Assembly (NCBI GenBank): GCA_016722705.1 | Contig: JADKGN010000005.1 | Location: 496,001 to 560,000, forward strand | Direction of reading: 5' to 3' | DNA length: 64,000 nt | DNA from: Candidatus Dechloromonas phosphoritropha | GTDB taxonomy: Bacteria > Pseudomonadota > Gammaproteobacteria > Burkholderiales > Rhodocyclaceae | Shown here: positions 1 to 9,211 of the stretch, piece after piece | Layout of the letters: every line of letters starts with the position of its first letter | How positions within the stretch are numbered: the first letter of the stretch is position 1 | Translations under genes and position numbers: made by a program | The notes under the pieces: generated by a model | Told to the model about the DNA's origin: nothing | The model's input: the letters and a program-made list of their open reading frames with translations, nothing else | Database searches by the model: none

Positions 1-1317
1 GCGGATTTGCGATATACCGACGCCGGTGGCGAGGACGACGCAGTAGAAAGCGTAGCTGGCATAGGTTTTCAGCGCCGTTGCCAGGCCGACGCGGGCGATC
101 AGGTCAATGTCGCGGACAAAATGCCACAAGGCGTTGCCGACGGCGGCGGCCATGAAGGTGGCAAAGAACATGCGCAGCCGGGGGTGCTTGCGGAAGGTGC
201 TGAAGAAGGTCGGGATAAAGAAAAAATCGACCAGCAGTTCCTTGAAGTAATAGTGGAAGCGGTTGAAGTAATCCATCAGCGTCCGCGATTCGAGCGGTCG
301 CCACGAGCCGCGCGGCAGACGGTAGCCGGCGAGGCGAGCGATGCCGATGAACAGGTGCGCCCAGATGGCGATCTGCAACGCAAATTTGGTCGTCGAATAG
401 GCCAGCGCCGTCCAGCTGACGGCTATCGGGTAAGGCTGTCCCTGCAGGAAGGCATCGACGGTCTGGGCGACCGTTGGCGTATCGAAGTGGCTAACGAACA
501 GCCAGCCGAGCAGCCCCTTGAGGGTCAGCAGCAGATTGGACCAGACAAGCAGCTTGATGGCCTTCAACTGGGTGATGACGAGATCGTCCGGCGTCTTGGC
601 CAGGAATTTTTGCAGATAGGCCGCACCCTTGCCGAAAGGCAGGTAGGTCGGGCTCCAGAAGGGGCGCAGCGCGGCCATTTGCATGCCGACCGGGCCGGCG
701 CTCGACGCACGCTGATCGACGACGGCGTAGGGAAGGAACCAGATGAAGGGTGTGACAACGACCAGCAGCGACCAGATCAGCAGGCGCGGCCAGCCGGGCA
801 GGAAATCCGGCAGTGCCAGTACACAGAGCAGCGCTTCCAGCCCCAGCATGGCCAGCATCGGGCGGCGGGCAAGCAGTGATTTGGGATGTTGGCGAACGAA
901 GGCAAGCAGCGTGCGAATGCCAAGTACGACGGCGAGCAGGCTGGCGGTAGCCAGTCCGGCAGCGGGCAGATTGGCAATGCCTTCCTGAGTCATGACCAAG
1001 CCGATGTGTTCGGCAAAATCGTTGCCGGAGAGCAGGGTTTCGGTAAACGTGGCCAGCCAGGTTGCGGTCAACAGCACCGGGATGCGGTATTTCGGCAGCC
1101 AGGCGGCGGTTAGCGCGGCACTGACGGCGAGCAGCGTTGCCCAGACGTCGAAATAGCGGCTGACGGCGAGCAAGGCAATGGCGAAAATCAATACCCGGCC
1201 GACCGGTGTTCCGGCAAAGGCGACGATGCGCGCCTGCTCGTCGATGGCAAACAAATCGCGCGGGCGACGCCGCGGCGGCTTTGGCGCGGCAGCCGGCAGG
1301 GTTGACGTGAGACTCAT
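1..1317 (-). CDS. Polytopic membrane protein, possibly MBOAT-like acyltransferase (partial)
   Basis: The minus frame is open from ATG at 1317 to the window edge, about 439 codons with no stop, so the C-terminus is missing. A basic proline-rich N-terminus (APKPPRRRPRD) is followed by many hydrophobic segments. Near the edge is an aromatic stretch (NRFHYYFKELLVDFFF) and then GNALWHF, which resembles the region around the active histidine of membrane-bound O-acyltransferases. The ATG overlaps the stop of the upstream adenylation gene (ATGA), so the two are translationally coupled. By analogy with DltA/DltB it may transfer an activated amino acid or acyl group across the membrane, which is inference. 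The MBOAT assignment is tentative; the gene and its frame are well supported. Confidence 0.6.
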   Translation of the reverse strand, partial: MSLTSTLPAAAPKPPRRRPRDLFAIDEQARIVAFAGTPVGRVLIFAIALLAVSRYFDVWATLLAVSAALTAAWLPKYRIPVLLTATWLATFTETLLSGNDFAEHIGLVMTQEGIANLPAAGLATASLLAVVLGIRTLLAFVRQHPKSLLARRPMLAMLGLEALLCVLALPDFLPGWPRLLIWSLLVVVTPFIWFLPYAVVDQRASSAGPVGMQMAALRPFWSPTYLPFGKGAAYLQKFLAKTPDDLVITQLKAIKLLVWSNLLLTLKGLLGWLFVSHFDTPTVAQTVDAFLQGQPYPIAVSWTALAYSTTKFALQIAIWAHLFIGIARLAGYRLPRGSWRPLESRTLMDYFNRFHYYFKELLVDFFFIPTFFSTFRKHPRLRMFFATFMAAAVGNALWHFVRDIDLIARVGLATALKTYASYAFYCVVLATGVGISQIR

Positions 1318-2891
1318 GTCGCCAGACCATCCAGCCAGCCGAGCAGTGCCTTGCGGTCGACCTTGCCGCTGTGGTTGAGCGGCAGGCTCGCCCGGGCAAG
1401 CACCCACGCCGGCAGCATGTAGGCGGGAATGCGCTGCTTGAGGCTGGCGATCACCGCCTCGCTGTCAATGTGTTCGGCACCGACGACGCCGACGATGCCG
1501 CGCGCCGTGCCATCCACCACCGGCCAGGCGACGGCGCCGACGACATCGGCGCCCGTAACGAGGCGCAGGTAAGCGTCAATTTCTTCCAGTTCGACGCGAT
1601 AGCCGTGGATCTTGATCTGATTGTCGATACGGCCGAGGCAGTGGAAGCTTCCCGAGGCATCGCAAATCGCCTGGTCGCCGGTCAGGTACCAGCGTTTGCC
1701 GGCATGGATCGGGAAACGGGCGGCGGTCAGTTCCGGCGCGCCAAGATAGCCGGTAGCGAGTTGGGTGCCGGCGATGGCCAACTCACCCGGTGTGCCATCG
1801 GCGACCGGCTGGCCATGGGCGTCGAGTACAGCGGCCTCGCTGCCGGGCAACGGGGTACCGATGGCGACGACGTCGCGACCCGGCGTTACAGGCAGCGCGC
1901 CACTCTGGGCAAGGCAGAAAACGGTCGCTTCGGTCGGGCCGTAGAGATTGAAGATCGCGCTGTTGGGCGCTGCTTCGCGCCAGGCGCTGACAACGCCGGC
2001 CGGTAGTTGCTCACCACCGAAAACGGTGACGCGCAGACCGGCCAGACTGCCCGGTTTGAGCGCCTTGATCTGACGCAGCATGCCGGCCAGCGACGGCACC
2101 GAGTTCCAGACGGTCAACCCGGCATCGTGGACGAACTTGACGGCATTCATTACCCGTGTTGCCGGCAGGATGTGCAGTGCCGCGCCGGCTTCCCAGGTCG
2201 GGAACATGTTGTGCACCGAAAAATCGAAGCTCAGCTCACAGGTTTCCAGCACCCGGTCGGTCGGCTGCAGGCCGAGATGGCTGGTAATCATCGTGATGTA
2301 GTGGCGGGCAGCGGCAGCCGGGATCATCACGCCTTTGGGCACGCCGGTCGTGCCGGATGTGAAAATGATGTAGGCGATATCGTCGGCTTCGACATGGGCC
2401 GGTTCGGGCAAGTCAGGCGGGGCGTGGGCCGGCAGTTCGATCAGTTTTGCGGCATGTGGCGTGTCGACCGCAGGTCGTTGGCCGAGGCAGATGACGGTTG
2501 GTGGGCAGGCTTCGAGGATGCGTTCGCTAAGCAGGCGGGCACCTTCGTCATCGACGATGATGGCCGACAGATTGCACAGCGAGAGCAGCGTCAGGATGCG
2601 CTCTTCCGGCAGTTTCAGGCCGATCGGGATGTAGGTGGCACCGGCCCAGGCGGCACCGATCAGCGCTGTGCAGGCATCCGCACTACGCGAGGCGAGAATG
2701 CCAACATTCGGCAACTGGCCGTCGTCCGAGCGCCTGACCCCGACGCTTTGCAGGCAATGGGCGAGATGGGCCGCGGTGCCAGCCAGTGCAGCGTAGCTGA
2801 GGCTCTGCCCCTGGCAGACAACGGCGGGTGCGTCGGGCGTGGTGAGACTGTGGCGGCGGATGCTGCGGGCCAGATTGAAATTGTCATTCAT
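1314..2891 (-). CDS. Amino-acid adenylation enzyme, DltA-like AMP-binding ligase
   Basis: 525 aa, a stand-alone member of the AMP-forming adenylation superfamily. Visible core motifs in order are the P-loop FTSGTTGVPKG (about residues 177-187), NLYGPTEATV, WYLTGDQ, GRIDNQIKIHGYRVELEE, and the C-terminal catalytic lysine in HSGKVDRKALL. The overall form matches D-alanine-carrier-protein ligase and free-standing NRPS A domains, which activate an amino acid as the adenylate and load it on a phosphopantetheine carrier. No carrier-protein gene is visible in the window; it may lie beyond the left edge. The stop overlaps the start of the membrane protein gene, suggesting an activation-plus-transfer pair. 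The substrate cannot be told by eye. Confidence 0.85.
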   Translation of the reverse strand: MNDNFNLARSIRRHSLTTPDAPAVVCQGQSLSYAALAGTAAHLAHCLQSVGVRRSDDGQLPNVGILASRSADACTALIGAAWAGATYIPIGLKLPEERILTLLSLCNLSAIIVDDEGARLLSERILEACPPTVICLGQRPAVDTPHAAKLIELPAHAPPDLPEPAHVEADDIAYIIFTSGTTGVPKGVMIPAAAARHYITMITSHLGLQPTDRVLETCELSFDFSVHNMFPTWEAGAALHILPATRVMNAVKFVHDAGLTVWNSVPSLAGMLRQIKALKPGSLAGLRVTVFGGEQLPAGVVSAWREAAPNSAIFNLYGPTEATVFCLAQSGALPVTPGRDVVAIGTPLPGSEAAVLDAHGQPVADGTPGELAIAGTQLATGYLGAPELTAARFPIHAGKRWYLTGDQAICDASGSFHCLGRIDNQIKIHGYRVELEEIDAYLRLVTGADVVGAVAWPVVDGTARGIVGVVGAEHIDSEAVIASLKQRIPAYMLPAWVLARASLPLNHSGKVDRKALLGWLDGLAT

Positions 2892-3007
2892 GGGGTTGTG
2901 GAGGCGCGTGCTGATTACGCTGCATATTGCGGTGCAGCATTTTAATCGAGCACCGGCTGTGGTGCTGTGCTGTTATGTAACCGGCGAATTTATTCGGATG
3001 CTGCGGC

Positions 3008-4354
3008 TCAGGCTGACAGGGACGTGTCGAGTGCGTAGGCGATGGCCTGTCCGAGATGCGCGATTTCGTCATCGCTGACGATATATGGTGGCATCAGGTA
3101 AACCGTGTTGCCGATTGGCCGGATCAGCGCTTCGTTGTCCAGCGCGGCGCGGTAGAAGCGGCGCGAGAAATACGGGTCGTCAGTTTCGACATCGAAGGCA
3201 GCGATCATGCCGCGCTGGCGCAGGTGGCTGACTTGCGGATGGTCGGCCAGTGGGGCGAGGGCAGCGCCAATTTTTTCGGCTTTTTGGCGGTTGACCGCAA
3301 CAACGTTGTCCTGCTCGAAAATGTCGAGCGTGGCCAGCGCGGCGCGGCAGGCCAGCGCGTTGCCGGTGTAGGAGTGCGAGTGAAGGAAGGCGCGGGCGAC
3401 CGAATCGTCGAGAAAGGCGTTGTAGATCGTGTCGCTGCTGAGAACGACCGAAAGCGGCAGGTAGCCGCCGGAGATGCCTTTTGACAGGCACATCAGGTCG
3501 GGCCGGATCTCCGCCTGCTCGTGGGCGAAGAAGGTGCCGGTGCGGCCGTAGCCGACGGCGATTTCGTCGCAGATCAGGTGGACTTCGTGGCGGTCACACA
3601 GGGCGCGGGCCAGGCGCAGATATTCCGGGTCGTACATCGCCATGCCGGCAGCGCCCTGGACGAGCGGTTCGACGATGAGGGCGGCGATGTTTTCGCCGTG
3701 GGCTTCGAGATGGGCTTCGAGCGCGGCGACGGCGCGGCGCGCCACGTCGGCCGGGGATTCACCTTCTTCGGTCTGGCGGAAATCGGGCGACGGCACGACG
3801 CTGGCGGTGCGCACCAGCGGCGCGTAAGCATCCTTGAAAATGGCGACGTCGGTGACCCCCAGCGCGCCGACTGTCTCCCCGTGATAGCTGCCGGCCAGGC
3901 ACAGGAATTCGGCCTTCTCTGGACGGCCAATATTGCGCCAGTAGTGAAAGCTCATCTTCAGCGCGATCTCGGTAGCCGAGGCGCCGTCCGAGGCGTAGAA
4001 GGCGTGTCCCAGAGTTCCTGCGGTCAACGCCGATAAACGCTCGGAAAGCTCGATCACCGGCTGGTGCGTGAAGCCGGCCAGCATGACGTGTTCAAGCGTT
4101 TCCAGTTGGTCGCGCAACGCCGCGTTGATGCGCGGATTGGCGTGGCCGAACAGGTTGGTCCACCACGAGCTGATGCCGTCGAGGTAGCGCTTGCCGTCAA
4201 AGTCGTAGAGCCAGGCGCCCTCGCCGCGGGCAATCGGGATCAGCGGCAGGTGGGCCGGCGAATCCGCCTGGGCGTGGTGGCGCATCTGCGTGCACGGATG
4301 CCAGACGGCGGCCTGACTGCGCGCCAGCCAGTCCGGGTTTGCCGATTTCGCCAT
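3008..4354 (-). CDS. bioA: Adenosylmethionine-8-amino-7-oxononanoate aminotransferase
   Basis: 448 aa, class III PLP aminotransferase that makes 7,8-diaminopelargonate from KAPA using S-adenosylmethionine as amino donor, a biotin synthesis step. BioA hallmarks are VWHPCTQM near the N-terminus, YLDGISSWWTNLFGH (about 57-71), GSYHGE, ICDEIAVGYGRTG with Asp263 expected to contact the PLP ring, and Lys292 in CLSKGISGG as Schiff-base lysine. The ATG overlaps the stop of the upstream DUF2863 gene by one base (TGATG), so the genes are co-translated. No other bio gene is adjacent. Confidence 0.95.
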   Translation of the reverse strand: MAKSANPDWLARSQAAVWHPCTQMRHHAQADSPAHLPLIPIARGEGAWLYDFDGKRYLDGISSWWTNLFGHANPRINAALRDQLETLEHVMLAGFTHQPVIELSERLSALTAGTLGHAFYASDGASATEIALKMSFHYWRNIGRPEKAEFLCLAGSYHGETVGALGVTDVAIFKDAYAPLVRTASVVPSPDFRQTEEGESPADVARRAVAALEAHLEAHGENIAALIVEPLVQGAAGMAMYDPEYLRLARALCDRHEVHLICDEIAVGYGRTGTFFAHEQAEIRPDLMCLSKGISGGYLPLSVVLSSDTIYNAFLDDSVARAFLHSHSYTGNALACRAALATLDIFEQDNVVAVNRQKAEKIGAALAPLADHPQVSHLRQRGMIAAFDVETDDPYFSRRFYRAALDNEALIRPIGNTVYLMPPYIVSDDEIAHLGQAIAYALDTSLSA

Positions 4355-5526
4355 CAGTGCAGGACTTGCGAACCGGCGGCGGGTTCTTCCGGCATCTCGG
4401 CGTGCACCAGTTCGGCCTCGACGTTGGGGTAGAGTGGGGCACCGCAGTCGTCGCAGAATTCGAGCGGGAAATGGTGGTCGAGGAAGGTCACGTCCTTGAC
4501 CCCGACCTCGCGCAGCACGGCCTCGATTTCGCCGGCGGCGTCGGTCGCTTCATCCTCGGCGCCGAGCAGCGGCCAGACGATGCCGTGGTAGGTCTCATCC
4601 TTGTCCTTGGGGCCGAGGCCGACGCGGTATTCCTCCATGCGGCGGTCGTAGCAGGGGCCGACGACAGCGCGCATGTCGGCCGGCATCAGCCCGAGCATGG
4701 TCTGCAGGAAGGCTATCGACGCCTTCAGTGAATAGGGGCGCGACAGGCGGTCGGCATTGCGGCAGGAGGCATGGTAGGCGTCGGGCAGCAGCGGTTGCCA
4801 GGCGCAGCCGGTGAGCAGCGGTTCGAGATTGGGGCTGCCCTGTTTGATCCATTCCTTGAGCGCGGCTTCCTTGCTGCCGTCCTTCTCGTTCCAGCGGAAC
4901 AGCGGGGTACTGCGCGGCACGGCGATGGCGCCGACCAGGTAGCGCACATCGGAAAGAAAGCGGTTGGTTTCGTCCAGGCCGCCGGTGTCGACCGCCAGAT
5001 GCTCGCCGGCCAGCGTCGCCTGGCCCAACGCCTGGGTCAGTTGCCAGGTGTCGCAGAAGCTGCGCGGCAGCTGATCGGGGCTGAACAGGAAATCGGCCAG
5101 CGCGACGCGCGTGGCGGCGCTGAAAACATGGGCGCCGAGGTGTACGGTCAATGCTTGCAGCGTGCTTTTCGGCAACGGGCAGGCGGGGATCGAGAAGCGT
5201 GACCAGGCCAGCACCGGCGCCGCGAACAACTGGATGTCGAATTCCTGCCCCTGCGCTTCCAGGCGGCTGGTTTCGGCGCATGACTCGACCATGTCGGCGA
5301 GTTCGTCGTGGGCGGGTGGATTGGCCTCGAACAGGCGGTCGAGCGCGGTGTTGATGTCGTCCTCGGCGCCGTTTTTCAGCAGGCTGTCGACCAGTTCGCC
5401 AAGCCGGCCTTCCCAGAAGCGGTCTTCCAGCTTGCCGCCGGATTCGGAGAGGCCGGTGGCCAGACGTTGCAGTTCTGCCGCGTCGCGCGAGGTGCGCTCG
5501 CGCGCGCCGAAGCGGGTACGTTTCAT
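4354..5526 (-). CDS. DUF2863-family protein
   Basis: 390 aa. The N-terminus (MKRTRFGARERT), the length and the C-terminal CDDCGAPLYPN match my memory of the betaproteobacterial DUF2863 family, which has no known function. The CxxC near residue 360 could bind a metal; most of the protein looks soluble and helical, with no signal peptide or membrane segment. It is the first gene of a two-gene unit with bioA (one-base overlap) and diverges from yaaA across an 87-bp intergenic region with a palindrome. The family name is from memory and could be wrong; the reading frame is secure. Confidence 0.7.
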   Translation of the reverse strand: MKRTRFGARERTSRDAAELQRLATGLSESGGKLEDRFWEGRLGELVDSLLKNGAEDDINTALDRLFEANPPAHDELADMVESCAETSRLEAQGQEFDIQLFAAPVLAWSRFSIPACPLPKSTLQALTVHLGAHVFSAATRVALADFLFSPDQLPRSFCDTWQLTQALGQATLAGEHLAVDTGGLDETNRFLSDVRYLVGAIAVPRSTPLFRWNEKDGSKEAALKEWIKQGSPNLEPLLTGCAWQPLLPDAYHASCRNADRLSRPYSLKASIAFLQTMLGLMPADMRAVVGPCYDRRMEEYRVGLGPKDKDETYHGIVWPLLGAEDEATDAAGEIEAVLREVGVKDVTFLDHHFPLEFCDDCGAPLYPNVEAELVHAEMPEEPAAGSQVLH

Positions 5527-5553
5527 CGATGTTCCTGAAAAAGCAAAAAACGA

Positions 5554-5573
5554 ATTTTACCAGCCGGTAAAAT
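5554..5573. promoter_or_regulatory. Palindrome in the DUF2863/yaaA divergent promoter region
   Basis: Perfect 8-bp arms (ATTTTACC / GGTAAAAT) with a 4-base spacer lie midway between two divergent genes. Each arm contains a TAAAAT-like -10 sequence. It could be an operator or simply back-to-back promoter elements; no regulator family is assigned. Confidence 0.4.
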
Positions 5574-5613
5574 CAGGCGTAGCGCATTACTGGAATATAA
5601 GGAATTTACTCTC

Positions 5614-6387
5614 ATGCTGATCTTTCTCTCGCCCGCCAAGTCGCTTGACTACACGACGCCGCCGCAGATTACCACGCACACCCAGCCGGCTTTCCTGAAG
5701 CAGTCGGAAACGCTGATCAGGCAATTGCGCGCACTGTCGCCGGCGGACCTCGCCAACCTGATGTCGATTTCCGACCCGCTGGCGCTGCTTAACTTCAGCC
5801 GCTACGCCGACTGGAAGCTGCCGTTTACCCCGGAAAACGCCAGGCAGGCGGTGCTCGCCTTCGATGGTGACGTGTACGACGGGTTGGCGGCCCGCAGCAT
5901 GAGCGCCGCCGACCTTGACTTCGCGCAGCAGCACGTGCGCATCCTGTCTGGCCTCTACGGTATTCTCAGGCCGCTCGACCTGATGCAACCCTACCGCCTC
6001 GAAATGGGTACCAAGTTCGCCAACAAGGCCGGCAAGGATCTTTACGCTTTCTGGGGCGAGACGCTGCTCGAGGCGATCAACGGCGAACTGGCCACGCTGC
6101 CACGCCCTGTTGCGGTCAACCTCGCTTCCGAGGAATATTTCAAGGCCGCCGTCGAACGCAAGATCAAGGGCACGGTGATTCAGCCGGTATTCGAGGACTG
6201 GAAATCAGGCCGCTACAAGATCATCAGCTTCTTCGCCAAACGGGCGCGCGGCCTGATGACGCGCTACGCCGTAGTCAATCGTCTGGACGAACCGGAAGGG
6301 CTGAAAGATTTCGACTACGACGACTACGCCTTTGCACCGGAAGCCTCGGACGACAAGCGCTGGGTTTTCCGCCGCCGTCAGGACTGA
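5614..6387 (+). CDS. yaaA: Peroxide stress protein YaaA
   Basis: 257 aa, the usual length for UPF0246/DUF328. The start MLIFLSPAKSLDY and the later SEEYFKAV and FEDWKSGRYKIISFFAKRARG blocks are characteristic. In E. coli YaaA binds DNA and limits damage under peroxide stress by lowering free iron; that role is inferred by homology. The ATG at 5614 is preceded by AAGGAA. The last ten bases overlap the convergent rlmF gene. Confidence 0.93.
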   Translation: MLIFLSPAKSLDYTTPPQITTHTQPAFLKQSETLIRQLRALSPADLANLMSISDPLALLNFSRYADWKLPFTPENARQAVLAFDGDVYDGLAARSMSAADLDFAQQHVRILSGLYGILRPLDLMQPYRLEMGTKFANKAGKDLYAFWGETLLEAINGELATLPRPVAVNLASEEYFKAAVERKIKGTVIQPVFEDWKSGRYKIISFFAKRARGLMTRYAVVNRLDEPEGLKDFDYDDYAFAPEASDDKRWVFRRRQD

Positions 6388-7406
6388 TCGGCCCAGCGCG
6401 CCTTGCGCCAGCGCTCCATCTCGCCGTTGCCGCAGAAGGTCCAGGCGATCAGGCGGCTTTGCTTCTGACCTTGTGCCATCGGAATGATGCGCGTGTCGAC
6501 CGGGTGCACCTTCTTCAGCGCCGCTTGAACATGGGCGACGTTTTCCGCCTTCGAGACGAGGCTGGTGAACCACAGGCAGCGCTTGGGGATGCCGGCGCTC
6601 TGCGCGACCATGCGTTCGAGAAAGGCGCGTTCGCCGCCTTCGCACCACAGTTCGGTGCCCTGACCACCGAAGTTGAGGCGCGGCGGAGCGGCCGACTTGC
6701 CGCGCGCGCCCTTGCCGAGGTTGTTCCACTTGCGCTGCGCGACAGCCATGACGTCGCCGGGCGAGTTGTGAAAGGGCGGATTGCAGATGCTGAGATCGAA
6801 GCTTTCGCCCGAGCGCAGCATGCCGACGAAGATATTGTCCTGCACCGGTTGGTGGCGCAGTTCAATGGCGTCGGCAAGCGCCGGATTGGCGCTCAAGATA
6901 CGCCGGGCGTTGTCGAGTGCCGGCTGGTCGATTTCGACACCGAGAAAGCGCCAGCCGTATTCACCGTGGCCGATCAGCGGATAGATGCAGTTGGCGCCGA
7001 CACCGATATCGACAACCCGTACGTTCGGGCCGCGCGGAATCTCCTTGCGGTTGCAGGTAGCCAGCAGGTCGGCAACGTGGTGGATGTAGTCGGCGCGGCC
7101 GGGGATCGGCGGGCACAGGTAACCGGCGGGAATATCCCAGCCCGCGATGCCGAAGTGGTGGACGAGCAGGGCGCGATTGAAGGCCTTGACCGCCGCCGGG
7201 TTGGCGAAATCGATGCTGGTGCCAGCCGTTGGTTTTGTGGTGCCGGGCGTGCCGGCCGGCGTCGTGATCAGGTAGCGCGCCAGGCCGGGCGAGGCGGCAG
7301 CGAGCGCGGCAAAGTCATAGCCGGCGAGATCCCGGTTGCGCGGGTGAAGGCCAGGTTTGGGCAGCGGCGGGGCTTTGGGTTTGGCGGCAGGGGGTGCTTC
7401 GCTCAT
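6378..7406 (-). CDS. rlmF: 23S rRNA (adenine-1618-N6)-methyltransferase
   Basis: 342 aa. Methylates A1618 of 23S rRNA using SAM. Visible features are GLHPRNRDLAGYDFAAL at the N-terminus, a SAM-binding VVDIGVGANCIYPLIG segment, and the catalytic NPPF tetrad in ICNPPFHNSPGDV typical of N6-adenine methyltransferases. I start it at the ATG at 7406 because family similarity begins there and because that ATG overlaps the stop of the upstream PIN gene (ATGA). An open frame continues further upstream but lies inside the PIN gene. Confidence 0.92.
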   Translation of the reverse strand: MSEAPPAAKPKAPPLPKPGLHPRNRDLAGYDFAALAAASPGLARYLITTPAGTPGTTKPTAGTSIDFANPAAVKAFNRALLVHHFGIAGWDIPAGYLCPPIPGRADYIHHVADLLATCNRKEIPRGPNVRVVDIGVGANCIYPLIGHGEYGWRFLGVEIDQPALDNARRILSANPALADAIELRHQPVQDNIFVGMLRSGESFDLSICNPPFHNSPGDVMAVAQRKWNNLGKGARGKSAAPPRLNFGGQGTELWCEGGERAFLERMVAQSAGIPKRCLWFTSLVSKAENVAHVQAALKKVHPVDTRIIPMAQGQKQSRLIAWTFCGNGEMERWRKARWADQS

Positions 7407-7843
7407 GGCGTTTCCTGAAGTGTGGTGGGCGAAAGCAGCGCCGAGGCGGCAGCCGGTTTGAGAATCCTGAAGCCGAGGGTGGTGTGCCCGCGCAAGCGAA
7501 GCAGCGCCTTGTCCTTGGTCACCAGCAGATTGGCGCTGCAGCGGGCGGCGAGTTCGAGGAACTTCTGGTCGTCGCGGTCCTTGCAACGTGGCAACGGCGG
7601 CGCCTCGCCTTCGGCAATCATTTGTACCAGGCGGCTGTAGCGACTGTAGCGGTCGACCGCCATTTCGGGCGTTAATTTGAGTTGCGGGTAGCTCAGCACG
7701 CGCTGCAGTTCGTCCAGCGTCTGCTCATCGGCCAGGCATTCGATTCGCCCACCTTCGAGCGCCGCAATGATTGGTACGGCGTCGATGTTGCTCCAGTGGA
7801 AGATATCGAGGACGACGTTGGTGTCGAGAACTAAGCGCAGCAT
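7403..7843 (-). CDS. PIN-domain protein, putative toxin-type RNase
   Basis: 146 aa starting MLRLVLDTNVVLDIF. The conserved PIN acidic residues are visible: Asp in LVLDTN, an acidic residue in ADEQTLDEL, the DRDDQKFLELA cluster, and the late Asp in LLVTKDKALL. PIN domains are metal-dependent ribonucleases and are often toxins of VapBC-like pairs. No antitoxin gene lies next to it: downstream is rlmF (ATGA overlap) and upstream, after 123 bp, is an IS3 element. An upstream extension in frame exists, but the ATG at 7843 fits the family start. Confidence 0.85.
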   Translation of the reverse strand: MLRLVLDTNVVLDIFHWSNIDAVPIIAALEGGRIECLADEQTLDELQRVLSYPQLKLTPEMAVDRYSRYSRLVQMIAEGEAPPLPRCKDRDDQKFLELAARCSANLLVTKDKALLRLRGHTTLGFRILKPAAASALLSPTTLQETP

Positions 7844-8033
7844 GGCGCGGATTATAGGGAGAAAGTCGGATTTGGTCTGACCCGGGTTGGTGGATCGAAG
7901 TCTTGGTACGTCCAACTGCTGACGGTCGGGGATTTCTTCCAAAGCGGACCGTCACGGCCTCCTGTCTGAGCTTCCCCCGGAAATTAGTCTGCCAAGGGTG
8001 ACCTAAAATTGAGTCACTTTTGGAAGGCCTGAA

Positions 8034-8324
8034 ATGAAGATACCGAAGCAGGCCTACACGACCGAGTTCAAGGAACTGGCGGTCAAGCGGGTGAAGGATG
8101 GTCAGAGCATCAGTCGCGTGATCAAGGAACTTGGTCTGGGCGACCAGACGTTGCGTAACTGGGTAAAATCGTCAGCAGAAGGCAGACTCAGAGGCGTAGG
8201 AAACCGAGAGGTGACGCCCGAGGAAATGGAGATCTCCCGGCTGCGAGCGGAGAACCTGCGGCTCAAACGGGAGAACGAAATCCTAAAAAAAGCGACGGCG
8301 TACTTCGCAAGGGATGTCCTGTGA
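8034..8324 (+). CDS. IS3-family transposase OrfA
   Basis: 96 aa. Helix-turn-helix protein (AYTTEFKELAVKRVKDGQSI, then VIKELGLGDQTLRNWV) followed by a leucine-zipper-like tail (EMEISRLRAENLRLKRENEILKKA). It recognises the IS ends and is normally joined to OrfB by -1 frameshifting. An A-rich slippery run (CCTAAAAAAAGCG near 8281) lies in the expected place. The stop overlaps the OrfB start. Confidence 0.9.
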   Translation: MKIPKQAYTTEFKELAVKRVKDGQSISRVIKELGLGDQTLRNWVKSSAEGRLRGVGNREVTPEEMEISRLRAENLRLKRENEILKKATAYFARDVL

Positions 8325-9211
8325 AGTACGCCTGGATTGCCGAACAAGGCTTGCGCTACCCGCTCGTTGATCTGTGTGAGGTGCTCGATGTCAGCGTCAG
8401 CGGTTATCGCGCCTGGAAGCGCGGCGGTCGGCCGGATCGCAAGCGACTGACCGATCTCCAGATGCTGGCACTCATTCGTGCCATTCATGCTGAGATCAGG
8501 GGTGCCTACGGCAGTCCGCGCATGGTCCGAGAACTGCGGAGCCGGGGCTTCCCAGCCAGCAAGGGGCGGGTTGAACGGCTGATGCGTGAAAACAGCATTC
8601 ATGCCCGCCACAAGCGGCGCTACAAGGTCACCACAGACTCGAAGCACGGCTTGCCAGTTGCTGACAATTTGCTCGACAGAAACTTCACACCAGCGGCCCC
8701 GAATCAGCTCTGGACGTCTGATATTACCTACCTGTGGACCGACGCAGGCTGGCTGTATCTGGCCATCGTGCTCGACCTGTTCAACCGCGAAGTCGTGGGC
8801 TGGTCGCTGAAGCCGCGCATGACGGCAGATATCGTGACGGATGCGCTGACCATGGCCTGGTTCCGCAAGCGTCCTGCAGCGGGATTGATGCACCACTCGG
8901 ACCGAGGTAGCCAGTACGCCAGCCATACGTTTCAGGACAAGCTCAGGGCTTACGGCATGATCTGCTCGATGAGTCGCAAAGGAAACTGCTGGGATAACGC
9001 GCCGACGGAAAGCTGGTTCAACAGCTTCAAAAACGAGTGGGTGCATGGCATTCGCTACGCCAGTCACGCCGACATGAAGGCCACCAGCTTCGAGTACATT
9101 GAGGTGTTTTACAACCGGAAACGACAGCACTCGACGCTCGGTTACCAATCACCAATTCAGTTCCTTGAAAACTGGCTCAGTGAGCAACATCAGCAAAAAC
9201 TGGTAGCATGA
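8321..9211 (+). CDS. IS3-family transposase OrfB (DDE integrase core)
   Basis: 296 aa from a GTG that overlaps the end of OrfA. The DDE triad is visible: Asp in LWTSDITYLWTDAGWLYL, Asp in MHHSDRGSQYAS, and Glu in GNCWDNAPTESWFNSFKNE. An HTH_21-like AYGSPRMVRELR block precedes the core, and the C-terminus RKRQHSTLGYQSP is typical. The frame is intact, so the element may still be active. Confidence 0.92.
   Translation: MKYAWIAEQGLRYPLVDLCEVLDVSVSGYRAWKRGGRPDRKRLTDLQMLALIRAIHAEIRGAYGSPRMVRELRSRGFPASKGRVERLMRENSIHARHKRRYKVTTDSKHGLPVADNLLDRNFTPAAPNQLWTSDITYLWTDAGWLYLAIVLDLFNREVVGWSLKPRMTADIVTDALTMAWFRKRPAAGLMHHSDRGSQYASHTFQDKLRAYGMICSMSRKGNCWDNAPTESWFNSFKNEWVHGIRYASHADMKATSFEYIEVFYNRKRQHSTLGYQSPIQFLENWLSEQHQQKLVA

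Noticed and set aside
7..879. Plus-strand open frame of 290 codons at the left edge
   Set aside because: Gln/Arg/Gly-rich composition typical of an antisense shadow; the minus frame gives a continuous membrane protein coupled to the adenylation gene.
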